Below are positions 31,234 to 40,276 of a stretch of 64,000 nt of DNA, in pieces. Source of the stretch: Nonomuraea coxensis DSM 45129. Its GTDB lineage: Bacteria > Actinomycetota > Actinomycetes > Streptosporangiales > Streptosporangiaceae. The DNA lies in assembly GCF_019397265.1 (NCBI RefSeq), contig NZ_CP068985.1, forward strand, positions 3,080,501 through 3,144,500, given 5' to 3'. The notes beneath the pieces were generated by a model. It worked only from the letters and a program-made list of their open reading frames with translations, was not told the DNA's origin and searched no databases. Numbering within the stretch: the stretch's first letter is position 1; each line of letters opens with the position of its first letter. The translations under genes and the position numbers were made by a program.

Positions 31234-31978
31234 AGATCGCCGTACCGGGCAGGTGCCGGCCGCGCAGCGGGCTCCAGCCGCCCCACACCCGGTCGTGCCC
31301 CTCGGGCCACTCCGGCTCCAGCAGCCCGGTGATCGTCAGCCCCGAGGCCACCAGCAGGCCGACCCAGTCGCCCAGCGTGCGGTGATGCTCGATGTAGGTG
31401 GGCGTGCCGTGCTCGTCCCGCTCCACGTAGGGGGAGCGGTCGAAGTAGGACCGGTCGGACGTCAGCCCGCGCGGCCCCGGATCGTCGGGGAACGCCCACC
31501 GCACCGGATGGCTCACCGAGAACACGAACCGCCCGCCCGGCCGCAGCACCCTGCGCACCTCACGGAAGACGGCCCCGGGATCGGCCACGAACGGCAGCGC
31601 CCCGAAGGCGGAGCACGCCACGTCGAACGACGCGCCGGCGAACGGCATCGCCTCGGCGTCGGCCTGCACCGCCGGGACGCGCAGCCCCGTGTCGAGGTCG
31701 ATCCGCCGGGCGTGCTGGAGCTGCCGGTGCGAGACGTCGAACGCGGCCACCTCGGCCCCCTGGGCGGCCAGCCAGCGCGCGCACTGGGCGGCGCCGCAGC
31801 CGATCTCCAGGACGCGGCGGCCGCGCACCTCGCCCAGCAGCCCCGCCTCGGCCTCGTCGAGCCCCTCAGGGCACCACACGAACCCCGTGTCGCGCAGGAA
31901 CCCGCCGTGCTCGACCTGGTAGTCGTCGGCGTTGCCGTCCCACCACCAGCGGTTGGCCCGCGAAGAGACGGACAGCAC
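31214..31978 (-). CDS. SAM-dependent methyltransferase
   Basis: Class I methyltransferase of 254 residues. Motif I is VLEIGCGAAQCARWL near residues 56-70, followed by AAFDVSHRQLQHAR, the post-motif ADAEAMPF, and VRRVLRPGGRFVFSVSHP. It resembles the UbiE/COQ5-like small-molecule group. The amino end WWWDGNADDYQVEHGGFL is conserved in actinobacterial members. The GTG start shares one base with the stop codon of the DUF4191 gene (TAGTG), so the two are coupled. Acceptor unknown. Confidence 0.88.
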   Translation of the reverse strand: MLSVSSRANRWWWDGNADDYQVEHGGFLRDTGFVWCPEGLDEAEAGLLGEVRGRRVLEIGCGAAQCARWLAAQGAEVAAFDVSHRQLQHARRIDLDTGLRVPAVQADAEAMPFAGASFDVACSAFGALPFVADPGAVFREVRRVLRPGGRFVFSVSHPVRWAFPDDPGPRGLTSDRSYFDRSPYVERDEHGTPTYIEHHRTLGDWVGLLVASGLTITGLLEPEWPEGHDRVWGGWSPLRGRHLPGTAIFSCART

Positions 31979-32658
31979 TAGCGCATCTTGGGGCCGCGCG
32001 GCATGCGGGCGCCCTTGGGCATCGGCCCCTTCGGCAGGGGCATGTTGCGCGGCAGCGAGCGCAGGCGGTCCTTCACCTCGTTGACGGCCGGCTTCTTCAG
32101 GTTGCGCGGCAGCTTCATGAGGTGGCGCTGCAGCTTGCCGAGCGGCACCTGCCCCTCGCCGTCACCGCACTGCACGTCGTAGATCTCGACGCCCAGCACC
32201 ACCCGCGCGACCCGCTTCTTCTCAGCCGCGAGCATCTTCGCCACCCGGTTGCCGGGGCCCTCCGACACGAGCACCACGCCGGGATGGCCGACCACGAGGT
32301 GCACGAGGTCCTGGTCGCGGTTGACCGCGATGGCGGGCGTGACCTGCCAGTTGCCCCGCATGCCCTGCAGCACGGCCGCGGCGGCGCCGGTCTGGCCGTG
32401 CAGGATCGAGTATTGGGCCTTCTGGGCGAGCTGCCCGAAGACCACCAGACCCACCGTGACCGCGGCCAGCACGCCGATGAACAGCGAATACCACAGATAG
32501 TCCGTGACCAGGCCGATCACGACGATCACGGCAAGCGTGCCCATCGCGGAGAGGAAGACGATCGGCATCCCCTTGGGGTTGGCCTGCTTGATGATCTGCG
32601 CGATCATGCGGAGCTGCTTGATGCGCCCCGGCTTCTCTGGGTCCTCGGACTTTGCCAT
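31978..32658 (-). CDS. DUF4191 membrane protein
   Basis: Actinobacterial membrane protein of 226 residues with two adjacent helices near 35-80 (MPIVFLSAMGTLAVIVVIGL, SLFIGVLAAVTVGLVVF), a soluble domain (GMRGNWQVTPAIAVNRDQDL to KRVARVVLGVEIYDV), and a basic Pro/Lys/Arg tail. Function unknown; it is one of the proteins usually found near lipA/lipB/glnA in this phylum. The ATG at 32658 is preceded by TATCCT seven bases upstream and no ribosome site. Confidence 0.87.
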   Translation of the reverse strand: MAKSEDPEKPGRIKQLRMIAQIIKQANPKGMPIVFLSAMGTLAVIVVIGLVTDYLWYSLFIGVLAAVTVGLVVFGQLAQKAQYSILHGQTGAAAAVLQGMRGNWQVTPAIAVNRDQDLVHLVVGHPGVVLVSEGPGNRVAKMLAAEKKRVARVVLGVEIYDVQCGDGEGQVPLGKLQRHLMKLPRNLKKPAVNEVKDRLRSLPRNMPLPKGPMPKGARMPRGPKMR

Positions 32659-32665
32659 GCTCTGA

Positions 32666-32671
32666 AGGATA
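32666..32671 (-). promoter_or_regulatory. -10 element of the DUF4191 gene
   Basis: TATCCT seven bases before the ATG at 32658; leaderless pattern. Confidence 0.45.
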
Positions 32672-32721
32672 CAAACCAACTGGTGGACAATGGAAAACGC
32701 GGCCGCCGATTTCGCGATGAG

Positions 32722-35109
32722 CTACATCTCCGGCCGGATCTCCACCGTGATCGACAGCCGCGGATCGGCGACGCCGCGCCCCGCCGTGACCACGTGCTCG
32801 CCCTCCACCGTACGCCAGCCGCCGTCCCACACCTGGAAGGCCCGCTCGTCGAGGAACACGGTGGACAGCACGGTCCGCCCCGGCTCGGCCTCGACCACGT
32901 CGAACCCGGCCAGCCGCACGTCCCCGGGCTCCCCGGACGGGTGGGCGTAGAGCTGCACGACCTCGCGGCCCGGCCGGTCACCGGTGTTGGTGACCGCCAC
33001 CGTCACCGCCATCGCGCTGTGCGCGCCCTCGGCGGCGATCTGGTCGTACGACCACGTCGTGTACCCCAGGCCGTGCCCGAACCAGAACGCCGGCTCGGCC
33101 CCCGCCCCCCGCCACGCCCGGTAGCCGATGCGCGGGCCCTCGTCGTAGGCCAGGACCCCGTCCACGGGCGTCACGGCGGACACCGGCGCGTCGGCGAGGC
33201 GGCGCGGCCAGGTCGTCGGCAGCCGCCCGCCCGGCTCGGCGTCGCCGAACAGCACGTCGGCCAGCGCCGTGCCCGCCTCCTGCCCGGGGAACCAGATGAG
33301 CAGCACCGCCGCCGCCTCCTCTGCCCATGGCATCTCGACCGGCGAGCCCGCGTTGACCACGACCACCGTGCGCGGGTTGGCCGCGATCACCGCGCGGACC
33401 AGCTCGTCCTGGCGGCCGGGCAGCGCGAGCCCCGTACGGTCGAAGCCCTCGCTCTCCACCTCGGGCGTGGTCCCCGCCACCACCACGGCCACGTCGCAGG
33501 CGGCGGCCACCCGCACGGCCTCGGCCAGCAGCTCGTCCGGTCCGGGACCGGGGGCGGCGTGGCCCAGCGTGAACGCCACGAACGCGAGGCCGCCGATCGT
33601 CCCGGCAGGGGAGGTGAGGGCCACCTCGTACGGGCGGCCCGCCGTCATCGGCACGGTCACCCGCCGCTCGGGCGGCGACAGGAACGCCGCCGCCGGGTCG
33701 CCGGGCGCCTCGACGGTCTCGTCGAGGACGGTCCCGCCGTCCACGGTCATGGTGAACGCGCCCGTGCCCGCGACCGAGAGGGTGTGCTCGCCGGAGACGT
33801 CCGGCGTGTACGTCGTCACCAGCCGGACCGCGCGCAGCCGTTCGCCGTCCACGCCGGGCGGGAGCTGCCCGATCCAGCGGGCCTCGGCCGTGGGCAGCGG
33901 ATGGCCGGCCAGCACGGACCCGTCGCCGTTCAGGAACAGGGCCCTCGCGGGGGAGGGGATCGGCGGCAGGCGGACGCGCGGGTCGGCCCCCACGGCGTGG
34001 CGGACCTCGGCGCGGGCGCGCAGGCCCTCCAGCGGTGAGACCACCCGGCCGGGGTAGACCTGGGCGCTGCCGCCGCCCATGATCCGCGCCTCGGCGGCGG
34101 CGGCGCCGATCACGGCGAGCGTCGGCGCGCCGCGCAGCGGCAGCAGGCCGTCGTTGGTGAGCAGCGTGAACCCCCGCGCCGCCACCTCCCGCGCCAGCGC
34201 CACCCCGTCGATCTCCGTGGCCTGGCCTGAGCCCGTGCCGGCCGGCGCCGGCCCCGGGGCGCGGAGGGCGCCGACGCGGTGGGCGAGGCGGAGGACGCGC
34301 CGCACCCGGTCGTCGATCGCCGGCTCCGGCACGCGCCCCGCCCGCACCGCCTCCTCCAGCTTGGTGCCCCAGGGGCCGTACGGCCCCGGCATGGCCACGT
34401 CGGTCCCGCCCAGCGCGGCGGCCTCCGTGGAGCGCACCGCCGTCCAGTCGGACACCACGAGCCCGTCGAAGCCCCACTCGCCCTTCAGCACCCCGAGGAC
34501 CAGCTCGGCGTGCTCGGTCATCGTGGTGCCGTTGACCCCGTTGTAGGCGGTCATGAGCCCCCAAGCCCCGGCCCGCACCACCCGCTCGAACGGCCGCAGG
34601 TACACCTCGCGCAGCGCCTTCTCCCCGACCCGGACGTCGGCCGTGAAGCGGTCGGTCTCGAAGTCGTTGGCCACGAAGTGCTTGGGCGTGGTCGCCACCC
34701 CGCCCTCCTGCACGCCCTCGACGTACGCCGCCCCGATCTCCCCCGTCAGGTACGGGTCCTCCGAGCAGCACTCGAAGTGCCGGCCGCCGAGCGGCGAGCG
34801 GTGCAGGTTGAGCGTGGGCGCGAGCAGCACGTGCACGCCCTTGCGCCGGGCCTCCTGGGTGAGCAGCCGCCCGGCCCGCCGTACCAGGTCGAGGTCCCAG
34901 GTGGCGGCGAGCGCGGTGGGGCTGGGCAGCGCGATCGACGGGTCGCCCGGGCTCCACCGCTCGCCGCGGACCCCGATGGGGCCGTCGCTCATGACGATCC
35001 GGTCCAGCCCGATCTCGGGGATCGGGGGAAGCGACCACATGTCCGCTCCGGTGAGCAGGCGTACCTTGGCCCCGAGGTCGAGCCGGGCGATGAGCGCGTC
35101 GAAGTCCAC
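32722..35109 (-). CDS. Family 3 glycoside hydrolase (beta-glucosidase) with PA14-like insert
   Basis: Retaining exo-beta-glycosidase of 795 residues. The amino-terminal barrel has MSDGPIGVRGERW, APTLNLHRSPLGGRHFECCS, the KHF substrate motif in TPKHFVANDFE, and nucleophile Asp in LVVSDWTAV. The second alpha/beta domain follows, interrupted by a PA14-like beta domain (about 385-510) that may bind sugar. A fibronectin-III-like end (GREVVQLYAHPSGE) completes the usual order. There is no signal peptide, so it is probably intracellular and acts on imported oligosaccharides or plant glycosides. GTG 35109 is chosen from homologues; GTG 35124 is possible. No transporter genes are adjacent. Confidence 0.9.
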   Translation of the reverse strand: MDFDALIARLDLGAKVRLLTGADMWSLPPIPEIGLDRIVMSDGPIGVRGERWSPGDPSIALPSPTALAATWDLDLVRRAGRLLTQEARRKGVHVLLAPTLNLHRSPLGGRHFECCSEDPYLTGEIGAAYVEGVQEGGVATTPKHFVANDFETDRFTADVRVGEKALREVYLRPFERVVRAGAWGLMTAYNGVNGTTMTEHAELVLGVLKGEWGFDGLVVSDWTAVRSTEAAALGGTDVAMPGPYGPWGTKLEEAVRAGRVPEPAIDDRVRRVLRLAHRVGALRAPGPAPAGTGSGQATEIDGVALAREVAARGFTLLTNDGLLPLRGAPTLAVIGAAAAEARIMGGGSAQVYPGRVVSPLEGLRARAEVRHAVGADPRVRLPPIPSPARALFLNGDGSVLAGHPLPTAEARWIGQLPPGVDGERLRAVRLVTTYTPDVSGEHTLSVAGTGAFTMTVDGGTVLDETVEAPGDPAAAFLSPPERRVTVPMTAGRPYEVALTSPAGTIGGLAFVAFTLGHAAPGPGPDELLAEAVRVAAACDVAVVVAGTTPEVESEGFDRTGLALPGRQDELVRAVIAANPRTVVVVNAGSPVEMPWAEEAAAVLLIWFPGQEAGTALADVLFGDAEPGGRLPTTWPRRLADAPVSAVTPVDGVLAYDEGPRIGYRAWRGAGAEPAFWFGHGLGYTTWSYDQIAAEGAHSAMAVTVAVTNTGDRPGREVVQLYAHPSGEPGDVRLAGFDVVEAEPGRTVLSTVFLDERAFQVWDGGWRTVEGEHVVTAGRGVADPRLSITVEIRPEM

Positions 35110-35176
35110 GCCGCCAGTGTTCACCAGACGACACGCCGCCCACCAGGCTCGCCCGCCCCGCCGGTGTGGCAACGTC

Positions 35177-35971
35177 TCAGCTCCTGGCGAAGAACTCCAG
35201 CAGCTCCGGCGCCAGCGCCTCCACCGTCACCGCGTGCGTCTGCTCCTCCAGCACCCGGTGGGCCGCGCACGGCAGCGCGGCGGCCACGGCCGCGCCCGCC
35301 CGCCGCATCCAGGCCGGGCTGTCCTCGCCGTTGAGCACCAGCGCCGGCCGGTCGATCCGGGCCAGCCGCGCGGCCGGCAGCGCGTTGCCCGGCCCCATCA
35401 CGGCGGCCTCGTACGCGAGCGTGTGCGCCGCGGCCTCGGCCGCCGCCCAGAACGGCTCCGCCCGCATCCCGGCCACGGCCTCGGCGGGCACCTCGGCCGC
35501 CTCCACCATGAACCGCTCGACGGCCGTGTCCCGCCGCCCGGCCGCCACCAGGGCGGCGAGCTGCTCGGCGAAGTCGCCGGGCAGCGGCGGCGCGGAGTCG
35601 TCCACGTGGTACGGCGGCTCCCACAGCGCCAGCTCGCGCACGCCCGGCAGCCGCGTGGCCGCCTCCAGCGCCAGCCCCGCCCCCGACGACCCGCCGAACA
35701 CCTTCGCGCTCCCCCCGGCCGCCTCGACCACCGCCGCCAGGTCCTCGACCTCCCGCTCGACCGCGTACGGGGCGGTGTCCCCGCTGCCGCCCCGTCCCCT
35801 GCGGTCGTAGCTGAGCACGGTGAACCACGGCGCCAGAGCCTCGGCGAGGCCCGCCATCGTGGGGTGCGCGCGCTCCATCATGGCCCCTGCCACGAGCACC
35901 ACCGCCGGGCCCGACCCGTAGCGGTCGTAGGCGATGGGGGTGCCGTCGGCGGAGACGACCGTGGCGCTCAG
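35177..35971 (-). CDS. Alpha/beta hydrolase, probably started at CTG
   Basis: Soluble hydrolase of 264 residues with GSGPAVVLVAG, the elbow VFGGSSGAGLALE (Ser nucleophile) and a late His in EEQTHAVTVE. The family start (SATVVSADGTPIAYDRYGSG) has no ATG, GTG or TTG in frame; the first GTG lies inside the second strand. A CTG at 35971 overlaps the stop codon of the VOC gene (CTGA) and gives the full fold, so I take it as the start under translational coupling. Substrate unknown. Confidence 0.78.
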   Translation of the reverse strand: MSATVVSADGTPIAYDRYGSGPAVVLVAGAMMERAHPTMAGLAEALAPWFTVLSYDRRGRGGSGDTAPYAVEREVEDLAAVVEAAGGSAKVFGGSSGAGLALEAATRLPGVRELALWEPPYHVDDSAPPLPGDFAEQLAALVAAGRRDTAVERFMVEAAEVPAEAVAGMRAEPFWAAAEAAAHTLAYEAAVMGPGNALPAARLARIDRPALVLNGEDSPAWMRRAGAAVAAALPCAAHRVLEEQTHAVTVEALAPELLEFFARS

Positions 35972-36354
35972 GACGCCGGCTGCACCAGGCACAGCGCCTC
36001 CCAGTGGTGGCCGTCGAGGTCGGCGAAACCGCGCTGGTAGCGCACGCCGTCCTCCTGCTTGACGCCCGCCGGGGTCGCGCCCGCGGCCAGCGCCTTGTCC
36101 ACCAGCGCGTCCACCTGCTCGGGGTTCTCCATGCCGAGGACGAGGATCGCCTCGGTGGCCTTGCCCGCGTCGGCGATCTCCTTGGCGACGTACGTGGAGA
36201 ACACCGGCTCGGTCAGCAGCATCACCTGCGTCTCCTGGTTGATGACCACCGACGCCATGCCCTCGGCCATGCCGAAGAAGGTGAAGCCGAGACCGGTGAA
36301 GAACTCCTTCGACCGGTCCAGGTCCTTGACGGGCAGGTTCACGAAGAGCTGCAT
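35968..36354 (-). CDS. VOC family (glyoxalase/bleomycin-resistance fold) protein
   Basis: Protein of 128 residues made of two beta-alpha-beta-beta-beta units: MQLFVNLPVKDLDRSKEFFT opens the first, EQVDALVDKALAAGATP and GFADLDGHHWEALCLV the second. It belongs to the YaeR/PhnB-like lactoylglutathione-lyase relatives in which the metal ligands vary; His in DGHHWE and Glu in WEAL fit the last two ligand positions. It is co-transcribed with the overlapping alpha/beta hydrolase. Substrate unknown. Confidence 0.88.
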   Translation of the reverse strand: MQLFVNLPVKDLDRSKEFFTGLGFTFFGMAEGMASVVINQETQVMLLTEPVFSTYVAKEIADAGKATEAILVLGMENPEQVDALVDKALAAGATPAGVKQEDGVRYQRGFADLDGHHWEALCLVQPAS

Positions 36355-36449
36355 TTTTCCGGATCCTCACTGACGAATCGGCTTGACTCCTCGATTCTGC
36401 CGGGACGGGAGGCGCCGGTCTTGCGTCTGCGTGCCGGGCCGGTTGACGC

Positions 36450-37406
36450 TCAGCGCACCTCCGAGGCGCGCCGGTACTCCGCCGGCGACATCCCGTACGC
36501 GCGCCGGAACAGCCGGCTGAAGTGCGCCGCGTCGGGCAGCCCGTAGCGGGCGGCGACCGCGCTCACCGGCTCGGTGCCGCCCTTGGCCAGCTCCGCCCGG
36601 CAGCGTTCCAGCCGCCGCTGCCGGATCCAGGCGGCGACCGTCGTCTGCTCCGGCTCGAACAGCCGGTGCAGGTAGCGGACCGAGATGTGGCAGGCGGCGG
36701 CGATCGTGGCCGGATCGAGGCCGGCGTCGCCGAGACGCTCCTCGATGAAGGCGTGCACGCGCAGCAGGAGCGTACGCTGCCGGGAGTCCTCGGGCAGCGT
36801 GCGGGCCAGCTCCAGCCGCTCGGCGACCGCGGCGCCGACCAGGTCCATCACCACGGTCGACAGCCGCGCGGCGCTGGCCGGCGTGTAGGTGGCGTGGTCG
36901 GCGGCCACCCGCCGCAGCAGCGGCACGGCCAGAGCCCCCGCGCCCGACTCCGTGCCGATCGGGGCCGCGGCCAGCCTGGCGACGGCGTCGACCGGCAGGG
37001 CGAGCAGGTCGCGCGGGAAGCTGAACACCGCGAGGCGCACCGCGCTGTCGTAGGCCAGCTCGTAGGGCCGGGTGAAGTCGTAGATCGCGAACTCGCCCCG
37101 GCTGAGCTGGGTGGCGCGGTCGCCCTGCGCCAGCCGCGGGCTGCCGGACAGCGCCAGCACCACCCGGTAGAGCTCCGGGTTGCCCTGCCCGATCAGGCCG
37201 GCCGTGCGGTGCACGCTGTGCGGCGTCGAGGTGCGCACGCCGCCCACCCCCACCGGGCCGAGCCTGCCGACCTCGATCTCGCCCCGCAGCGGCGCGTCGG
37301 GGTCGATGCGCAGGTCGAGCGGCCCGAGCGTGTCGCACACGACGCTCCGCCACACCTCGTGGCGTCGCGACGCCGGTAACTCGCTGGTGCGGACCAGCAC
37401 CCCCAT
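36450..37406 (-). CDS. AraC family transcriptional regulator
   Basis: Regulator of 318 residues. The amino half is the AraC-binding-like cupin domain (HEVWRSVVCDTLGPLDLRI to SFPRDLLALP). The carboxy 100 residues hold two HTH motifs: DPATIAAACHISVRYLHRLF and GTEPVSAVAARYGLPDAAHF, ending in YGMSPAEYRR. ATG is preceded by GGGGGTGA at seven bases. Targets are not clear; the VOC/hydrolase pair lies downstream on the same strand 96 bases away. Confidence 0.9.
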   Translation of the reverse strand: MGVLVRTSELPASRRHEVWRSVVCDTLGPLDLRIDPDAPLRGEIEVGRLGPVGVGGVRTSTPHSVHRTAGLIGQGNPELYRVVLALSGSPRLAQGDRATQLSRGEFAIYDFTRPYELAYDSAVRLAVFSFPRDLLALPVDAVARLAAAPIGTESGAGALAVPLLRRVAADHATYTPASAARLSTVVMDLVGAAVAERLELARTLPEDSRQRTLLLRVHAFIEERLGDAGLDPATIAAACHISVRYLHRLFEPEQTTVAAWIRQRRLERCRAELAKGGTEPVSAVAARYGLPDAAHFSRLFRRAYGMSPAEYRRASEVR

Positions 37407-37447
37407 GGTCGGTCACCCCCGTCGTCGGTGGTGCCGCCATGGTAGAC

Positions 37448-37486
37448 GAGGCCGGGGCCAGGAGCCGCGCTCCTGGCCCCGGCCTC
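37448..37486. terminator. Strong hairpin after lipA
   Basis: Perfect 17-base arms (GAGGCCGGGGCCAGGAG and its complement) with a five-base loop, between the end of lipA and the start of the AraC gene. Confidence 0.75.
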
Positions 37487-37494
37487 AGCCGTTC

Positions 37495-38424
37495 TCAGGC
37501 GCTCTGACGCGCCGCGATGGCCTGCTGGTAGAGCCTGCCCGCCCGGTAGGACGAGCGGACCAGCGGCCCGGACAGCACCCCGGCGAAGCCGATCGCCTCG
37601 GCCTCGGCTTGCAGCTCGACGAACTCCTCCGGCTTGACCCAGCGCTCCACCGGGTGGTGGCGCGGCGTCGGCCGCAGGTATTGGGTGATCGTCAGCAGGT
37701 CGGTGCCGGCCGCGTGGAGGTCGCGCATGGCCTCGACGACCTCCTCGCGCGTCTCGCCCATGCCGAGGATGAGGTTGGACTTGGTGACCAGCCCGGCCTC
37801 GCGGGCCATCGTGATCACCTGGAGCGAGCGCTCGTAGCGGAAGGCGGGACGGATGCGCTTGAAGATGCGCGGCACCGTCTCGACGTTGTGGGCGAACACC
37901 TCGGGCTTGCTGGAGAAGACCTCCTCCAGCTGGCCGCGGTCGCCGTTGAAGTCGGGCACCAGCAGCTCGACACCGCAGCCGGGCAGCAGCGCGTGGATCT
38001 GGCGGGCGGTCTCTGCGTAGAGCCAGGCGCCGCCGTCGGGCAGGTCGTCGCGGGCGACGCCGGTCACGGTCGCGTACTTCAGGCCCATCTGCTGGACGGA
38101 CTCGGCGACCCTGCGCGGCTCGTCGCGGTCGTACTCCTTCGGCTTGCCGGTGTCGATCTGGCAGAAGTCGCACCGGCGCGTGCACTGGTCGCCGCCGATG
38201 AGGAACGTCGCCTCGCGGTCTTCCCAGCACTCGTAGATATTGGGACAGCCCGCCTCTTCACAGACCGTGTGCAGGCCCTCGCGGCGCACGAGCGATTTCA
38301 GCTCGGTGTATTCGGGGCCCGTCTTCAGCTTGGTCTTGATCCACGGGGGCTTGCGCTCGATCGGGGTCTCGGCGTTGCGCACCTCCAGGCGGAGGAGCTT
38401 TCGGCCTTCAGGAGCAACGGTCAC
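37495..38424 (-). CDS. lipA: Lipoyl synthase
   Basis: Radical-SAM enzyme that inserts two sulfurs into octanoyl groups on carrier proteins. The 309-residue protein shows the auxiliary cluster cysteines in [12 protein letters not shown], the radical-[11 protein letters not shown] (C-x3-C-x2-C), and the family end [10 protein letters not shown]. Its product supplies the lipoyl domain of SucB and other E2 proteins. GTG start with TAAGCT six bases upstream, so the message is probably leaderless. lipB lies upstream on the same strand, separated by a pseudo-peptidase gene. Confidence 0.97.
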   Translation of the reverse strand: MTVAPEGRKLLRLEVRNAETPIERKPPWIKTKLKTGPEYTELKSLVRREGLHTVCEEAGCPNIYECWEDREATFLIGGDQCTRRCDFCQIDTGKPKEYDRDEPRRVAESVQQMGLKYATVTGVARDDLPDGGAWLYAETARQIHALLPGCGVELLVPDFNGDRGQLEEVFSSKPEVFAHNVETVPRIFKRIRPAFRYERSLQVITMAREAGLVTKSNLILGMGETREEVVEAMRDLHAAGTDLLTITQYLRPTPRHHPVERWVKPEEFVELQAEAEAIGFAGVLSGPLVRSSYRAGRLYQQAIAARQSA

Positions 38425-38430
38425 GTCCCC

Positions 38431-38436
38431 AGCTTA
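38431..38436 (-). promoter_or_regulatory. -10 element of lipA
   Basis: TAAGCT six bases before the GTG at 38424; no Shine-Dalgarno sequence at the normal distance. Confidence 0.45.
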
Positions 38437-38466
38437 CGTCCGCGGCCCGACTCGCCCGGCCGCGGG

Positions 38467-39450
38467 TCAGGAGATGAGGCCGAAGCCGCGGATCGCCCGC
38501 GCGTAATGGGCGCGCAGCTCCTCGTCGATCCGGCCGGAAGCGGCGCCGTCGAGCAGCTCGCCGTCGGGCGCGGAGGTGAGCACGCCGTCGTCGGTGAGCA
38601 GGAAGCGGGACAGCGCGCCCTCCCTGATCGCGGCCACGCTCTCCCCGCGCAGCGCCGCCGCCTGCATCGGCGCCACGTAGCCGCGGCCGGCGGCCAGCTC
38701 CTCCAGCTCGGCCAGGTCCTTCGGCGAGGCCGCCCGCAGGGCCAGCTCCCGCTGCCGTCGCCGGGACGCCGCCTCGCTGGCGGGGGCCAGCCGCGCCAGC
38801 GCGTACCGGGCCAGCAGCACCGGGCCGCCGAGCACCCGGCCGAGCAGGCGGCCGAAGAAGCCCGCCACCTCGTACGCGGTGCCCGGCTGGTCGGCGATCC
38901 CCAGCGACGAGGCGGTGATCTTCGTCTGGGCCTCCTCCCGCACGCGCAGCGGCCCGGCCTCCATCAGCGCGTCGCGCCAGGCCTCCAGCGTCTCCAAGGC
39001 CCCGCCGACCACCAGCTCCTCGCGGGTCGGCACCCGCGCGTACGCGAGCGCCAGCAGCGTCACCCGCTGCCTGGCCGGCAGCGCCAGCCACAGCGGCAGC
39101 CCCACCACGAGCACCGGGCGGCGGAGCGGGCCCACGCGGCCGTACCAGGTGTCGGTCGCGAGGTCGCGCACCGCGACCTCGCGCGGCCTGGGCACCCGGA
39201 CGCGGTCGGCGACCCGGTCGGCCAGCGCGTACAGCTCGGGCGCCGCCGCGCGCTCCAGGACCTCGGCGTCGCCCGCCATGGTCCGCAGGCGCGGCCGCAG
39301 CACCCAGGCGACCGCCAGGCTCAGCCCGCCGAGCAGCCAGGCGAGCGGCGAGGTGACGTGGGCGGCGATCGCCCACACGCCGAGCGCGGCGAAGGTCAGC
39401 GTCATCAGGTGCACCAGCAGCCCGAGGACGAGAGCGATGAGGCGCTTCAC
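38467..39450 (-). CDS. M48-like membrane protein lacking the HEXXH zinc motif
   Basis: Protein of 327 residues with two amino-terminal membrane helices (RLIALVLGLLVHLMTLTF, then LAWLLGGLSLAVAWVL) followed by a segment that aligns with M48/HtpX peptidases (APELYALADRVADRVRVPRP, PLWLALPARQRVTLLALAYA). Where active members have HE-x-x-H it reads AYARV, so it cannot bind catalytic zinc there. The carboxy part is helical with no known motif. GTG start with TACCAT seven bases upstream. It sits between lipB and lipA and may be a regulatory or scaffolding pseudoenzyme; a true M48 protease is at 56324-57223. Confidence 0.72.
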   Translation of the reverse strand: MKRLIALVLGLLVHLMTLTFAALGVWAIAAHVTSPLAWLLGGLSLAVAWVLRPRLRTMAGDAEVLERAAAPELYALADRVADRVRVPRPREVAVRDLATDTWYGRVGPLRRPVLVVGLPLWLALPARQRVTLLALAYARVPTREELVVGGALETLEAWRDALMEAGPLRVREEAQTKITASSLGIADQPGTAYEVAGFFGRLLGRVLGGPVLLARYALARLAPASEAASRRRQRELALRAASPKDLAELEELAAGRGYVAPMQAAALRGESVAAIREGALSRFLLTDDGVLTSAPDGELLDGAASGRIDEELRAHYARAIRGFGLIS

Positions 39451-39457
39451 ATGGGCG

Positions 39458-39463
39458 ATGGTA
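39458..39463 (-). promoter_or_regulatory. -10 element of the M48-like gene
   Basis: TACCAT seven bases before the GTG at 39450; leaderless pattern. Confidence 0.4.
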
Positions 39464-39545
39464 AATCCGGGAACGTCAGGATTTCGTCGGTCCTCGGCTG
39501 CGATTCGGTCACCGCTTCGCGGGACCGGCGCGACGCCGGCCCGGG

Positions 39546-40238
39546 TCACCGCCGGAGCAGGTCCTCCTCGTGCAGGTCGAAGCCCTCCTTGCCGAGCGCC
39601 TCGGCCAGCCGCTTCTCCGCGATCGGCAGGACCTCCTCGACCACGATGCGGCGGCCGGTCTCGGCCGACAGCGAGGAGACGCCCACGTCGGGCAGCCCGC
39701 ACGGCGCGATGCGGTTGAACCAGCGGGGGTCGTTGGCGCAGTTGAGCGCGAAGCCGTGCATGCTGACGCCGCCCGCGACCCTGATGCCGACCGCGCCGAG
39801 CTGCCGGTCGGGCAGCCCCAGCGCGGGGTCGCCGATCGCCCACACCCCGGCCCGCCCGCTCACCCGCCGGGCCGAGACGCCGAAGTCGGCGCACACCTGG
39901 ATCATCGTCTCCTCCAGGCGGCAGACGAAGGCGACCACGTCGGTGACGGCGGCGATCGGATAGGCCACGAGCTGCCCCGGGCCGTGCCAGGTGAGCCGGC
40001 CGCCCCGGTCGACGTCGACGACCGGGGTGCCGTCGGAGGGACGCTCGGCGGGCGCGGTGCGTCTGCCCGCCGTGTAGACGGGCGCGTGCTCCAGGAACAG
40101 GACGGTGTCGGGCAGCTCGCCCGCCGCCCGTTTGCCGTGCACCCAGCGCTGGAGCGACCAGGCCTGCTCGTAGGGGACGTCGACGCCGAGTCGGACGATG
40201 GCCAGTGCGTGGGGATCGTCCCCGGGGATGGGGCGCAT
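39546..40238 (-). CDS. lipB: Lipoyl(octanoyl) transferase
   Basis: Transfers octanoate from acyl carrier protein to E2 and GcvH lipoyl domains, the step before LipA. The 230-residue protein has the signature [18 protein letters not shown], the acyl-accepting Cys in [14 protein letters not shown], and HGFALNC. The lysine that pairs with this cysteine in M. tuberculosis LipB (in RKVAAIGVRV) is replaced by glutamine here ([10 protein letters not shown]). ATG 40238 is taken as start; a GTG 24 bases upstream is possible. It is first in the lipB - M48-like - lipA group. Confidence 0.93.
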   Translation of the reverse strand: MRPIPGDDPHALAIVRLGVDVPYEQAWSLQRWVHGKRAAGELPDTVLFLEHAPVYTAGRRTAPAERPSDGTPVVDVDRGGRLTWHGPGQLVAYPIAAVTDVVAFVCRLEETMIQVCADFGVSARRVSGRAGVWAIGDPALGLPDRQLGAVGIRVAGGVSMHGFALNCANDPRWFNRIAPCGLPDVGVSSLSAETGRRIVVEEVLPIAEKRLAEALGKEGFDLHEEDLLRR

Positions 40239-40276
40239 GAGCCTATTGTGCCGTTCCCTCACCCTTGAAGGGTAAT

